Shown: positions 32,201 through 47,200 of the stretch, in pieces
Numbering within the stretch: the first letter of the stretch is position 1
How the letters are laid out: each line of letters opens with the position of its first letter
Source: Lytechinus pictus
Taxonomy: Eukaryota > Echinodermata > Echinoidea > Temnopleuroida > Toxopneustidae
DNA: 64,000 bases
Assembly: GCF_037042905.1 (NCBI RefSeq)
Contig: NC_087249.1
Coordinates: forward strand, 14,317,901 to 14,381,900
Direction of reading: 5' to 3'
Notes under the pieces: model-generated
Databases searched by the model: none
What the model was told of the DNA's origin: nothing
What the model saw: only the letters and a program-made list of their open reading frames with translations
Translations under genes and position numbers: made by a program

Positions 32201-35200
32201 AGAGTCCTAACCACTAGGCCACAACGCCCCCAATATGTTGATGTATAAATGCATTCAGAATGTCCCCAGATGCTGCCCCTGCTGGCACGAACATAGTACA
32301 GACATACAGGTGATATCCATCCATGTGCAATGTGAGAGGATCCGATGGCTGACCTTTGAATGACTATGCTCTGGTTCCAAGTTGAACCCAGTCGACCGAT
32401 TCCCTCATCTGGGTGCTATATAAAAACATTCACTCTGTGGTGGCAGCTAGGGCACAAATGGCTCCCATAATAGTAATTGCATTGATCCGTTCCCAAGCAC
32501 GTCCCCCCTCTAGATCGATACGGTGACTGCACTGTCCATATGTGTGCTGCCACCGTATCACAATAATTATATTGACGTAAGTTCATTACCGTTTTATTTT
32601 AATGCTAATTATATACCGAGGCACTTATTTACACAAAAACATTAGCGTATTGAGATCTGTAAAGAATTTTTTGTCAGCACCACTATTATTTTGCAGTCAG
32701 CAATGTTCAGCTTAGGACTGGGTAGTAATAAAGAGTGTACGATTTTCCGCAACTTGCCATATCTGTAAATCACAAATGACACAGTCTATGATGTTGCCCA
32801 GACTACCAATTTTCAAACCTAAAAAGAAGATAAGGCATACATAAAAAGATATATGCTGTGTAGCAAGATTCCCCTCAGGATATTTCAATTAGCTTTCCAA
32901 CATTCGTCATTGTTTTCTATGTGGATAAATGGCTGGATTAGTGAGTAAAGATGCTCTCTTGGCTCAGAGATTTGCATGATATAATTGCATTTATGAAGTC
33001 TACAGCACGTACCCCACATGCTAATTAATTATATAATGTCCCATCTGCAAAAAAAATCATTGATTAAAATTAACTTTCTTTGTTGTTGCAGCGCTTTGTT
33101 CAGAATTATTGAAGTGTGGAAGTAATTTTGGTGTAAATTGGAGGTGGATACTGCGCACTTTCTCAAATGATGACATGTAATTCGATGAAAACTCACCTCT
33201 GTATCATGAGATTTTGTTTAAATAGGAAGGTATATTGCAAGTGAGGATATTCATAAAATACATTCAGCTGGAAAGCAGGTATTTTATCTGACAAGTCTCA
33301 GGGAATAATTTTGCTTTACAAATTTGAATAGCATTTTTCAAGGCCATGACCTTGGATGGCAGCATCCTGATGTCCTTAGATTAATTTGAGCAAGACACTG
33401 AAAATGAGTTAATTGTGAAAAAGAGTTCATCTCTCTGCTTTTCTTCAATCTGTCAATGAATGTGTGTCTTGTATCTCATCTCATTCTCTGACTCTTGGTG
33501 GTCATTGTCTCAGTCTTGGTCTCTTTGGAGACAATCACGGATCCTAGACTGGATTATTGTGAAACAGGGTATGGGGTTGGATGTTTTGCATTAATTTAAA
33601 GCAGAAGTGGCCTTAACAGTACTAGTCCGGTTATAATTGAGCAAGGTGCCACACGGAAAAGGATAAATTTTCATATAGTGCTTCTAGACCAGTTTTTCAC
33701 GCTGAATATGAAAATATGAGGTAACCAGGCTGTATCCTGAAAATTAACCCATGAGGGTGCTTTTTTCAAAATGGCCGCCAAATTTTCAGAACATTTGAAT
33801 TTTTGTACATAGATTTTGACATAAACATTCCATTGCCACAAAATTAGTGTCATATGAAAGATATATAAATTTCCTACAATTTGGTACCATTTATAGGAGA
33901 TAAGTAGGTTATTTGGCTGAGATTTTAAGTAGAAAACTGCATTTTTTGACATTTTTTTCCAAAATTTGAAAATTTTGCAAATACATGATTTAACATATTT
34001 CTAAGAAAAATGAATCAATTACCTTGAAATGTTCCAGAAAACTTTATTGATATACTATTATCATATGGATGAAATTCCAACTCTGTATCATTCTTTTTAG
34101 CAAATTTATAAGGTATCAAACTTGAATACTTCAATTTCAGATATGTCGCTTTTTGTATGCATTTCCATAGACTAATACGTATAACATGTATAATATGTAT
34201 AATGTATAGTTACAAATTAAATGCAATTATCTCTGCTCGTTAATCACTTGGATAGTTAAGGGTAGGCTTTTCTCTATCAGCTACATAAAACAAAATGTTG
34301 GCACATCAAGGCCTAACACTTTCATGGGGTGGGGGTGTCGAAGTCCCCCCCCCCTTGGCTATATCATGTTGTTGTATATTGCCTATTTGTTGGAAAAAGT
34401 TACTGTTTTTTTGGAGCACCCATTGAGGCAAAAGGCATTTCTGCTATACAATACAGCCACTTTAATTACTTTCAAACCACTTGGAGAGGAAAAGAGTAAG
34501 CTTTGTTCTACCAGCTACATCAAAAGAAGTGGCACGTACATCGTAGCCAACCCCTCTCGGGGGGGGGGGCTGGGGAATTCACCCCTCCCCCTTTTGCTAA
34601 TTGCCAATTTATTTGGAAATTCACTATTTTGGACCCAACATTGAGGCAAAAAAGTGTCTGTGCCTTATAGTATTTTATAGCTTTGAGAGAGTAGAATTCG
34701 TTCTACCAGCTACATAAATAAGCGCTAGCACATCGAACCCTAGCCCTCTCAGGGGCTGTCAAAGTCACCCCCTCCTCTATATCATGTATATTGCCTACTT
34801 ATAGGAAATTTCACCATTTTGGATCACCCATTGAGGCATAAGGGCGTTTCTATATCATACAGCCAATTTTATTTTCTTGCAATTACTTGGAGAGAAAAGC
34901 TTAGACTTTGCTCTATCAGCTACATATTATTAAGAAGCGCTGGCACATCGAAACCTATCCCACTCAGGGGCTGTCTAAGTCAACCCCTCCCCCTCTATAT
35001 CATGTATATTGCCTATTTATTGGAAATTACACCATTTTTAATCGCCCATTGTGGCAAAAGTGCGTTTCTACTATATAGTACAGCCAATTTCATTTTCTTG
35101 CAATGACTTGGAGAGGAAAGAGTAGGCTTTGCTCTATCAGCTACATATAAACAAGTGCTGGCAAAGAAAAGCCTACCCCCTCCAGGAAGCTGTTGAAACC

Positions 35201-38200
35201 ACCCCATCCCTTTTGCATTATAGCATAATTATTGAAAAATTCACCATTTTGAAGCCAACATTTACGCAAAAAGGGGTTTCTGATATATAGTTCTGCCACT
35301 TTTACTGCCTTGAAACCACTTAGGGAGGAAAGAATGGGTTTTGTTTTATCAGCCACATATAAAGAAGTGCAGGCAAATAAAAGCCTACCCCCTCCAGGAG
35401 GCTGTCGAAATCACCCATCCCTTTTGCATTGCCTATTTATTGAAAAAGTCACCACTTTGGAGCCCCCATTGAGGCAGAAAGTCATTTCTGATTATGTTTT
35501 TGCCGTTTTTCACCCTTGAAAACATTTGGAGAGAAAAAGAATAGGCTTTACTTTAACAGCTACATATAAAGACATGCTCGCAAAAAAAGGCCTATCCCCA
35601 TCAGAGGACTGTTGAATTCACCCCACCCCTATTTCATTATTGCTTATTTATTGGAAAATTGACCATTTTTTAGCCCCCATTTAGGCAAAAAGGCGGTTCT
35701 GATATATAGTTCTGCCACTATTACCGCCTTGAAACTACTTGGAGAGGAAAGAATAGGCTTTCCTCTAACAGGTACATATAAAGAAGTGGCTCTACTTTAT
35801 ACCAGAAACACGTTTTTTGCCTCAATGGGGGCTCCAAAATGGCGAGTTTTCCAATGAATTGGCAACAATCGTAAAAAGGTGGGGTGAAATTGTAAAAAGG
35901 GTGGGGTAACATCTACATGTATCGTCCCCTGAAGTGGGTCAGGCTTCGATATGGCAGCAATTCGTTATATATATCTGAAAGAGGGGAACCTACTCTTTCC
36001 TCTCCAAGTGGTTTCAAGAAAGAGAAATTGGGTGTTTTATACAGCATGCAGAAGTGCATATCGCCTCAATGGGGGCTCAAAAATGGTGAATTTTCAAATA
36101 ATTAGGCAATAATGCAAGAGGGGTGGGGTGATTGGACAGCCGCCCAGATGGGTACATGCTTCAATGTGCCAGCACTTCTTTATAGAGCAAAGCATATTCT
36201 TTCCTCCTTAATTGGTTTCAAGGCAGTAAAAGTGGCAGAACTATATATCAGGATGCCTCTTTATCTCAATATGGGCTCAAAAATGGTGAATTTCCAATAA
36301 ATAGGCAATAACGCAAAGGGGTAAGGGGGCTGATTTCGACAGCCCCCGGAAGGGGTAGGCTTTTATTTGCCAGCACAAAATTATGTAGCTGATAGAGCAA
36401 AGCCTATTCTTTCCTCTCTAAATGGTTTCAAGGCAATAAAAGTGGCAGAACTATATATCAGAGACACCTTTTTGCTTCAATGGGGGCTCCAAAATGGTGA
36501 CTTTTCAACAAATAGCCAAATACCGAAAATTAGTGGGGTAACTTCTAAAGCCGCCTGAAGGAGATAGGCTTCGATTTGCCAACACTTATGTAGCTGATAG
36601 AGCAAAGCCTACTCTTTCTTCTCAAAGTCATTGCAAGAAAATAAAATTGGCTGTACTATATAGTAGGAACGCTCTTTTGCCTCAATGGGTGATCCAAAAT
36701 GGTGAAATATCCAATAAATCGGCAATATACTTGATTTAGAGGGGGGGGGGTGACTTAGACAGCCCCTGAGAGGGCTAGGGTTTGATGTGCCAGTGCTTAT
36801 TTATATGTAGCTGGTAGAACAAACTATACTCTTTCCTAAGTGGTTTCAAATCAATAAAATGGGGTAAACAAAGCACAAACGCTCTTTGGCCTCAATGTTG
36901 GGTCCAAAATTGTGAATTTTCAAATAAATATGCAATATTAAGCAAAAGCCCCCCCCCCCCCCCCCAGAGAGGTGTAGGCTTCGATGTTCCACTTCTTTGA
37001 ATGTAGCTGGTAGAACAAAGCCTACTCTTTCCTCTCCAAGTGGTTTCAAAGCAATCAAAGTGGCTGTACTGTATAGTAGAAATGCCTGTTTTTGCTTCAA
37101 TGGGTGCTCCAAAAAACAATGATTTTTTTTCAACAAATAGGCAATATACAACAACATGATATAGCCAAGGGGGGGGGGGGGGGGGCTTTGACACCCCCAT
37201 CCCATGAGAGTGTTAGGCCTTGATGTGCCAACATTTTGTTTTATGTAGCTGATAGAGAAAAGCCTACCCTTAACTATCCAAGTGATTAACGAGCAGAGAT
37301 AATTGCATTTAATTTGTAACTATACATTATACATAATATACATGTTATACGTATTAGTCTATGGAAATGCATACAAAAAGCGACATATCTGAAATTGAAG
37401 TATTCAAGTTTGATACCTTATAAATTTGCTAAAAAGAATGATACAGAGTTGGAATTTCATCCACATGATAATAGTATATCAATAAAGTTTTTTGGAACAT
37501 TTCAAGGTAATTGATTCATTTTTCTTAGAATTATGTAAAATCATGTATTTGCAAAATTTTCAATTTTTGGAAAAAAATGATACAAAAATGCAGTTTTCTA
37601 CTTAAAATCTTAGCCAGATGACTTACTTATCCCCTATAAATGGTACCAAATTGTAGGAAATTTATTTGTCTTTCATATGACACTAATTTTGTGGCAATGG
37701 AATGTTTATGTCGAAATCTATGTATGAAAATTCAAATGTTCTAAAAATTTGGCGGCCATTTTGAAAAAAGCGCCCTCACGGGATAATTTTTAGGATACAG
37801 CCTGGTTATCTCATATATTCATATTCGGCGTGAAAAACTGGTCTAAAAGCACTATATGAAAATTTCTCCTTTTCCGTGTGGCACCTTGCTCAATTATAAC
37901 CCGGACTATACCACATCAAGCCATCAACTCTTCAAACTTGGCCAGGTTCCTAACCCACAATGCAATAATCTGAGCAGTGTAGTCATGTAAAAAAAAGGCT
38001 CACTTGAATAGCATGCTAATTCACTACTCGATACAGTGATTCACAAGACAATTATGTTATAGCAAAATAAGTAATTCTTCTCTGAAACTGTGAAACATTT
38101 GAGGTTCTCTATATAAGTATTGTCTATTTTATTCTCTTAATTGTTATAGCGATCTCCAAAGGTATGTTTTAAGGCAAGCTTTAATAATGATTTGACAATG

Positions 38201-41200
38201 TCATATTTAGCCAGGGTTTGTTCCAAAAACTGTTCTCCCAGTGGGCCCTGCTTAACCCTTTCCATGCGTACTTCGCACGTATGCACACTTGGTGCCGTGC
38301 GAACTTCGCATTTCACGCTCAAGCAAACAATGCATTGTTTCCCTCCCTGAAAAGAATTCAGCACAGAGGGGTTCGTGGCCCAGCGCACAAAGAGTTAACT
38401 GTATAATGTTTATTATTACCCTGGCTTTAGCTGGGATGCCTGGGCATTCAAGCATTCATGATATTTCTTAATACTGCATGGGTACCCATTTACAACACCT
38501 TGGTGGAGAGTGGCAAATGTAGATTAACATCTTAGCAAAGGACTTGAGTGCAGTTCTGGGAATCAAACCCTGGACCTTGAGGTTCATAGTTCATAGACTT
38601 ATATCCACTCACCCTTAGCAATTAGAGATCAAAAACAGTGTTGGTTACTTAATCCCACCTCCTTATGATATCCTCTTTTATTAAGTTACACAACTGGAGT
38701 GTTACCCACTTCAAACCTTGATCAACCTTAACAGAATGATGATCAACATGCTCCCGATATACAATCTACCCTCATTAATATGTATCAATATTGAATTGAT
38801 TCATTAGGAAGGAATATAATATATATCTTTAGATTGAGAAGGATGTTCAGTTCATGTAAAGTACATTGGTTAAGGATTTATTCCATGGCCTTCTGGAACC
38901 ATCAGGGATCAGCACACAGCCTTTATAAATAACAAAAGTCAGTAGCCAAAGGGTTAATTTAAGGAATTACATCTTTTTAGAATAACACAGATCTTTCAAA
39001 TAAAATATGAGTCCATGAGTTGCATCCAACATGACACTTCATTCTTATTTCAAGGAGTTTGAATAAACCTAGCGTCAAGATTTTTGCCAAATGTGGTTAT
39101 TCTTTAAAAATGGTCATATTATACAGAATAAGAAATGGTCACTATTAACATTACAATTGGGTAACATAATTGACATCTCTTTTTATGATTTTATTATATA
39201 TGATCATACAGTTCTGAAATACTGCACCACAACAGTTGGTATTAGATTACACAACATAGTTTTAGCGTATGAGCTAGCATATTAGCATATAATAGAATGA
39301 TTTCAATTGAACCATATGTTTACACAATAAATGAATATAAGTAAGGCTCGTCGTGCTTTTGATGATGTTATTTAATATTCCATGCAAGAAATAAAGACTT
39401 AACAAAGATCGTTGTGCTTTTGATGATGTTATTTAATATTCCATGCAAGAAATAAAGACTTAACAAAGAGACATGTCTCGTGTAGTTGTCTTTGCGTGGA
39501 AACTTAAATAACTAATTTTGTCCTTATTGTTATCAAACGTATACATCACAATTGACAATTATTTGAAATTCATTTTTAAAAACAATGAAAATTCTTACAA
39601 AGATCAAGCAAATAAAAGAAAGGAAGATGAATGAAAGAAAGAGAACATTGAAAAAGTATGCAAAGGATAGAAAGTAACAGGATGCACAGAACCGTTATGA
39701 ATCCCCCCAAATAGGTCAAAAGTTACCATTATTGTATTTTTAATTAACATCTTGAGAATGATAATTAAAATACAAAACAGGTATAAAATAATAAATTATT
39801 ACCTGAGCTCCACCTTTTGTTTATGATTTCAGTCCTCCTCTTTTGTGAAACTGCAGTCTATTTTCATTTATTCCCATCCCATATTTGCCTGTCTGTTTTA
39901 TTTAAAAAATAAAATGTTGCTGCTTTAGAAAAAAAATCTTTGTTGAATATCAAAATAATTCTCTTAATCTGATTTAAAACATGAAAAATTGTATTTATGA
40001 AAATAATAAAATAGATTGATTCATTTCAGGTCACTCTGTTTTGAAAATACATGTACATTTAAGTCAAATAAGAATCAGATAAAATCTGTATAAGGAGAAA
40101 TTATTAAGAGAACTATTCTGTTATCATATTTCTAAGATGTCAAAAAAAGAGAAAAATCCGCCCAAACAATGTGAAGCAAGGATAATACTCTCTCAGTATG
40201 GGACTGTTTGACCTTTAGTTGTTCGGTGATAATGCCAGTTTTGTACATGTACACGTTATACATGATGTATTGTGAGTTGTGCCTATAATGCATTCCGGCT
40301 ATTTATTCCAATTTTGTCTATTGACGCTGTGCATATTCGTTGGGCATTACTGTATATTTGGCTAGGCATGGATTATTGTGTGTAACGGGGTGGACTGCCA
40401 GGACAGATCTGAAAGCTATAAGAGGCATGAGGGAGAGAAAAAGGATAATGAAGAGAGAGAGTAAGGAAAGGTTAGAGAAGAGAAATATGATTAGAAAATA
40501 AAAGAAATTCAAAAGAAAAAATTCATAATTTGAGAGAGCTCTTTCATAATATCCATAGTTGCAAGATTTTGGGAAAAAATATAGCTATGCAAAATATGAA
40601 AAAGTACAATATAGAGGATGAGGAAATAAACAAATTTAGTTGGAAAATAATATGTAAACCTGAGGGAGTGATGCTCAAAGATTTCATGGAGGACAGTATA
40701 CAAGAGAAATAGTATTAATCAGATAATGGTGGAATATATTATACCTGTTTTAATGATACATGATTAACATCCCATATCAATCTGGTTACGCATGTTTGTT
40801 TTTAGATATACTATAATATATATATATATTTTTTAATGTGATTATGCAGTAGGCTATTACATATTTGTGTTCTTGTTTTGTAAGAGATTCTACAATTCAG
40901 CCTGTGGCTGCAAATGAATATTCAATGAACCATTACCATTCCAAAATCAAGTGATTGGTTGGAAATTTTGAGAAGAAAGTTTATAATGGGTTTTTAATGC
41001 AATGTACAAGCCTTATGATTATTTTTGAAAAATGCACTCTAAAAATGAAAGGGGGGAAAGGGCCGAGGACAAGTGTTCTTTAAGGAGGGGGGGAAATGCT
41101 GTCACTCCGCTGCTCTTTCCGGTCTAACATCCATTTCATTTTCATTCATTTTGCACAATTTAACACTTAGTCCAATTAGACCAAATGGTATATGGACTAA

Positions 41201-44200
41201 ATTGCCATTGGATAAACTGGTTATTAGATGGAATGGCATTAGACTAAATAAAAGTAGACCATGTGATGAGTGGAAGTATCGATGGTATACCAAATGATAG
41301 AAGACGAGTCGGCAATTGGACGAATTGGACATAAACCTTCCTTCTCACCCCTTTCACCCCATTTGCCTTTAGTGTTTTTATAGTGTGCAAACAAAAATTT
41401 AAATGAATGAAACATCATGTTCTTGTGCTAAAGTAAGATGCTTCAAAATTCCATGGTGTTTAAAGATAATGGGGACTGAATTACCTATATAACCCTCATT
41501 GAATTATGACATTCAATTTTGCATCAGATACTAGACCTATATACAATAATGTTAATCTACAAAGTTCATATTTGAACTTTAGCTGGTGAAATAAAGTAAT
41601 TGCGAATCAGAATTATTAACCAGGAAATTGTTTTGATTTTTTCATAAACTAATAAACTGACAGAACTGACAAACAGCATAATAAAACTTACCCCCGGACA
41701 TTCCAAAATAATAATAACAATAATACATACATAGCATTTATGTTGTGCGTAAATCAATCATTTCTATACAATTTTATTTCTTTGAAAAAAAAAAGAATAA
41801 TTGATTGTATACAAAATATCAAGCATCTAAAAATCAATCGCATGTTCCTTTAAGAATTCATGCGGTATCATAACACCCAGACTGGATGCCCTTGGTACCG
41901 CTGCCACCGTCATTTCCGTCCAGGCGCTCCGGCTTCAGCCCTGATTTGATTTGCCTTGCATTTATTTTCTATTTCTGACTCCCCGTTTTCTAATTCTGTG
42001 CCATTGCTTCCATAAATTGATCTAAATTTGTCAGCAATCAGAAAACCTCCCCGGGTTTAACACTCGCGCAGGATCAATATTCGATTGGAGAATGGTAGGG
42101 GGACCTAGGATTACTGCAACGTGATTGTACATGAGACGAACACTAATACATACATATAACAACAAAAATGAATTCATTCCCTCTATTCATGCTAATTATT
42201 AGTTATGAATTCGCGAGCATTTCTACGTTAAACCAGCAGGAGGTATATGATTGTGTTGGTAACACTGCAGGAGGGAGCCACACAAACACATCAATTGGGT
42301 GATTTCAAGTTCAGTGTTGATCTTTTGATGTTGGTGTTAGGTCCATTTGTCCATAAGCATTGCACAAAACATGAAATGAAATTTGTCCTGAAAAGTCACT
42401 CAATTGGTGATGAACCATTAATATTTTTTTCTAAACTTAGAATGTTTTGATTTTATTATTAGGAAACACAATCCAAACTGCTTCCAACACCAACCTTGAA
42501 ATCACCCATTATTATATACTCTACATGATTGTATAGAATAAAATGAGTGAATTATCACCCACTATTCACTTCCCTTGGTAACAACCTTACAAATAACTCA
42601 ATTTGTAGTGAACTTAGAGTAAACATATGATTTTTTCCCACAAATTACACTTAAATAGGCTAAAATTCATTTATATTACTTAGGTAAAATTCACTCTAGA
42701 TCTAGTCAAATCAATTGTCACCAAAGCTTCTCCAAGATAATTTTTAAAATTCATTTCATTTATTGGTTTCTGCAACACTTTTTCATAAACACATTACCAA
42801 AGAAAATACAATAATAATATACATATAACTGACAAGCAAAACATTGAACAAAATTGCATTTTCTATTAATATATATTGATTGTTAGAAGGTTGCAGGGGT
42901 TGCCACTATAAGATAAGCTTGTAGTAATTTGTAGCATAGTAATTTGTAGCATTCCAGTGCCAGTGCCACATACACCCTTAAGTCGTCCATTTTTATTTAT
43001 TTTTTTTAATTTGGAGAATTATTTTGGAATTTTTAATCCAATTCTGTTAAATTATGTAAAACTTTAAAACCAGTTCAAATGCACATGTCTCTGGGACCAA
43101 ACTCATCTAAACATGGCTCATTGTAATGATTAATCTTTAGCCACCCCCTATCTCTCTCTCTCTCTCCCTCTCTCTCTTGTTCTCTCTCTCTCTTTTTCTC
43201 TCTCTTGGATATTATTCTTAAGTATGTTTTGATTGTATTATGAGTTCCATTTTAATTATTTAATGATAATTAATTTCACTTTTAGTACAGAGCCAATTTA
43301 TACAAACTCTTTTGCTTCCTTTCACCCCTCCACATGTAAGATATATATTTTTTTTAATGTCAGTGATTTGTGAATGTATTTTTCAAATTTAGAAATAAAG
43401 TCTGTTCTGAATTTGAATTTATTCACTCCCACCCAGGAGAGAATAATTCACATTTTTTAGAGGGAGTAAGGTAAACCACAAAAAACTCAAAGATTTATTC
43501 ATTTTTGTTTGTTATTATTTATCTTCATCATAATCCTTTGGTTTGTAAATAAAGGTAACTGTATTTAAATACAGCAATTATGACCTACCAGAACAGTCCT
43601 ATAAGAAGTGAGAAGCATGTGAATAATATTCATTTTCCTGTCAACAGGAGTAGGTATGGCATTGAAAGAAGAAAACGAGAGAGGGAGGGAGAGAGAGAGA
43701 TAGTCAGTCTTACAGCTTGCCTGGATTTTAGGATGTTGATTCCATTCCCTGTAACCTAAAAGCGAGTTAAAATGTAATTGGCACATCCGGCAACAATGTG
43801 ATTAAAATACATTACTGAGTATAGGGGAAAATATCTGGGACATCTCTTTTCTGTATTTTAGGTTTCTGCTCTGTCCGTTTCTTAAGGCCCGGTCACATAT
43901 AGCCTGACGCACGACCCGCGCATTGAAAATTGGAAAATAGGACCAGTGCGTCGTTGTGCGCTCAACTCTTGTCAGAATTTGTGAAAGGCTAGCGAACTTG
44001 CATCGAATACATAACATATTGCTAACGCGCTGCACGTATACTTGGCGCATACTGACCGTACACAGAGCGCATATACAAAACCTCCCAACGAATGCATCAC
44101 GTATTGCGAACGTGTTGAACGAATGGCTAGCGCATGCACTGCGCGTTCAACGCGCAGCCCGCGACCGAGAAACTTCCAGTCACGTGACTGTGGCTGCAAA

Positions 44201-47200
44201 ACTAAAAAGAACCTCGTGTAGTGATAAGTTTAGACCTACAACCCAAATTTTCATCTTTGCATCTTGGCAACAAAGACAATGACTGGTTGTCGTCGTAAAG
44301 GAAGAGGTCGTGGAGGCCGCAGAGGCAACAAGGAGCTTCCCAACCCCAATCCGGACACTCAGCAGCCAAGCCAAGACCATGAGCTTATTCCCAACCCAGA
44401 TCATCGGGAGACCAGCCTGGATCATGAGCTTACTCCCAACCTGGACCATCGCCAGCCAAGTCTGGACCCTGATGTTGCCCTTGAGCATGGTGACGTGGTG
44501 GATGCTCAATCCTTTCCTTCCTCGTCCCCTCAACGCTCCCCAACTCATTCGCATACTGGGTCCGTAGACAGCCATGTATCACTGGCATCGCATGTGTCGT
44601 CAGTCGCAGAGATCCTCCCAAAAAAAGGCAAAAAGAGAGAAAAAAGGGCCAACAAGCTGTCTGATGAGGAGGAGGAATTGATGGTCGCCTTCCTGGAGGA
44701 ACACGAGATGCTATGGAACAAGAAAGTTATGAACTACAGGAGGACAGATCTGAAGAACGCTGCGTGGCAGAAGCAGGCGGAAACCATGTCCAAGGAGGTA
44801 TCTCATCTGCAAGGTTGGTTCAGGGGCATGAGGGACAACTTCACGCGACTAGAAAAGATACCTAAGTCTGGGTCCGGGCAACGGGTATTTACAGAGAGGG
44901 AGCTCTGGACATTGAAGAAGTTCCAATTTCTTCAAAAGATCGTGTACCACAGACCAGAGCCACTTAGCAGTGTAAGTACATATTTTTGAACTTTTTATAT
45001 TGTTTAATGTTATTTAACTTGTGATGTTACCGTCGTTCAAAAAATTTAATTGTATCTATAGGTCGAATGTTTTTATACCAAACTTTGTAGTCAATTTAGC
45101 CTTAGGAATGTTTAAAAAATATTGTTTGTAAATCATGGTATATTTTTGTTTTGTGCTTACAGGTGAAGGATACAATTAATGCAAACAGTGGAGATCTCTC
45201 GGCTGCTGAAACTGAGTGCGCCCTGGACGGCATGGAGGTGACCGAAGAGGAGGAACAGGCTCCAAAATCTTCCCATAATGCTGGTAGAAAGAGAAAGAGC
45301 ACGAAGTTGGAAGACACAGTCCTGGCCACATTACAGGAGCGGCTGCAGGAGTCTGGCCAGCAGATGATCCAGTTGCAGCAGGCAATGCGACCACAGACAC
45401 CTGCAGAAGTCTTTGGGAACTACGTGAAGGGGACACTGTTGAACTTGTCGGAACGAAAATTCAAAAAGGCGCGCACGGCAATCAGCAGGATCCTAGAAGA
45501 GGCTATGGAAGATAGCGACGAGGAAGAGCCTCCACGAGTCACACCATCACGTTCCAGCTCCTTCCAACCCAGCTCTGCACCCCCCTTCTCGTCCTCTCCC
45601 AAGCCGGCGGAGCAGTGGCAGCCGGCCCCAGACCTGTGGAAGAGCACCAAACCACCAACTGCGTCGATATGGCAATCCCAGGACTGCGGTTACGTGGAGA
45701 GGTACAGATCCAGCATGACCAACCAGATCCCGCCGCCTCCTCAGGGTCCAACGCAGCTCTCCCACCATCTGCCCTACACCCAACTGCAGCCACATCAATA
45801 CCCGCAGCAGCAGCATCAGCAACACCAGCACCCCAATAATCAACATCGATATCAGCAGCAGCATCAATACCACAACCCCAAGCAGCAGCAGAGCGTGTCC
45901 GATATCATCCGCAGTGCCCACCAAGTGCTCCCCACAACCTGTGAGCGGGACCAAGGAGATATGGCTAACATCTCAGGCTTATCTTCATTATTGGAGACAT
46001 CTTCAACCTCAAGTCAGATGGCATCTTCGACCTCGGGCCAGATGACACCCAGGGATTTGAATACTCCTACTATGTCTGGTGCCGGTGAGAATCAGTCTTG
46101 ATCAAGATTGGTAGGGACGCTATAGAAAGATGGACAAGGACAGTTTTGGATTTTAAGACATATTTCATTGTTGAGCTTTTAAATAATGAGGACGCGGTGG
46201 CGAGTTTTACGCATCTATTAATTGTTAAGAAGTTGACAATAGTCATGTTGGTTATTTAATATTTTTAATGTGAAAATAATGTTACTTTCTTCATCCGTGT
46301 TTAATGTTCATGAGTTTTGTAAATGGAAAAAAGTGTTATAAGTTGTACAATTAGGAAGTTGGATATTTTATATTTATGTGAAACAAAGCATTTCGTGTTT
46401 GCCTATTTCTCATATAGACAGTGTAGTTGTATAAAAGATTGAAAACAAGTTTTAAAAAAGTGGTGATAAATAATTACTTTTACACAAAACGTTTTGTAGT
46501 ATTTCATTTCATTGTTAAAAAGGGATTGTTGATAGAGAAAAAGTTAGATATTGAATCGTTTTAACGTACAATTAATGTGTTTTGTATTCATCCGTTTTTA
46601 AAGTTAAAAAATAAAATTTTTAAACAAGTATTTCAAATAGAAAATTGGTTATTTCATATGTTTAATTGAAATAATATCCTTTGTGTTTGCCCATTTCTCA
46701 CGTTGACAGTGTGGATTGATAACAAGTGGTAATGAATGTCTTGGTAAATGATTGTTATCAACCTCTCATTTCAACTGTTAAACAATGTGCTTTGTATTCG
46801 ATTTTAATATTACAAAAATGTCAAAAGAGAAAGCGTTGGTTATTGAACATATTAAAATGTTTATTTCACCGTAATCAATCGATTTTGTCCTTCTAATTAT
46901 AACACGTCTTGTTTAATGTGCAGTAGATTATGGAAACTATCCCTCTTAAACAAGTACCTCAATTAAAGTTTAAGTGCTTGTACCAATTTTTTGTTCATTT
47001 TTGTTCGTTTATATTGTTTTAACTATTGATTTTCTATTACCGGAATAGCTTCAAATCATACCAATAAACAATGAAAACTGATATAGTAGCTATGGTAAAC
47101 TAAATCTTGAGTTTAATGGGTCAAGCATGAAGGGGACTTGCCAAGTTAATAAAATAAAAATTTAATGCAAAAGATTAAGACAAAGATTTTAATGTTATAG

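Larger units (their letters stand above)
33623..37908. mobile_element. 4.3-kb foldback (long-inverted-repeat) element
   Basis: The two halves are near reverse complements. The outer ends are TAGTCCGGTTATAATTGAGC and, inverted, TAGTCCGGGTTATAATTGAG; TAC flanks both ends (33620-33622, 37909-37911) as a possible 3-bp duplication. The outer ~680 bp of each arm is unique sequence (for example GTGCCACACGGAAAAGG, AAATGGCCGCCAAATTTT). The inner ~1.4 kb of each arm is a series of six to seven subrepeats of 190-218 bp, each with ACCATTTTGGAGCCCCCATT, GAGGCAAAA, CACTTGGAGAGGAAAG and CTATCAGCTACATA. Orientation flips near 35787. There is no transposase frame; open frames are repeats of the monomer. Similar architecture is known from Drosophila FB/Galileo-type foldback elements. 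Confidence 0.85.

Noticed and set aside
34324-37205. Many 60-119 codon frames in the 4.3-kb foldback
   Set aside because: The same peptide patterns repeat with every ~210-bp monomer and break at poly-C/G runs; not a gene family.
45539-45954. Minus-strand frames opposite the MADF-BESS second exon
   Set aside because: Shadow of a GC-rich Pro/Gln coding exon; no motif of their own.
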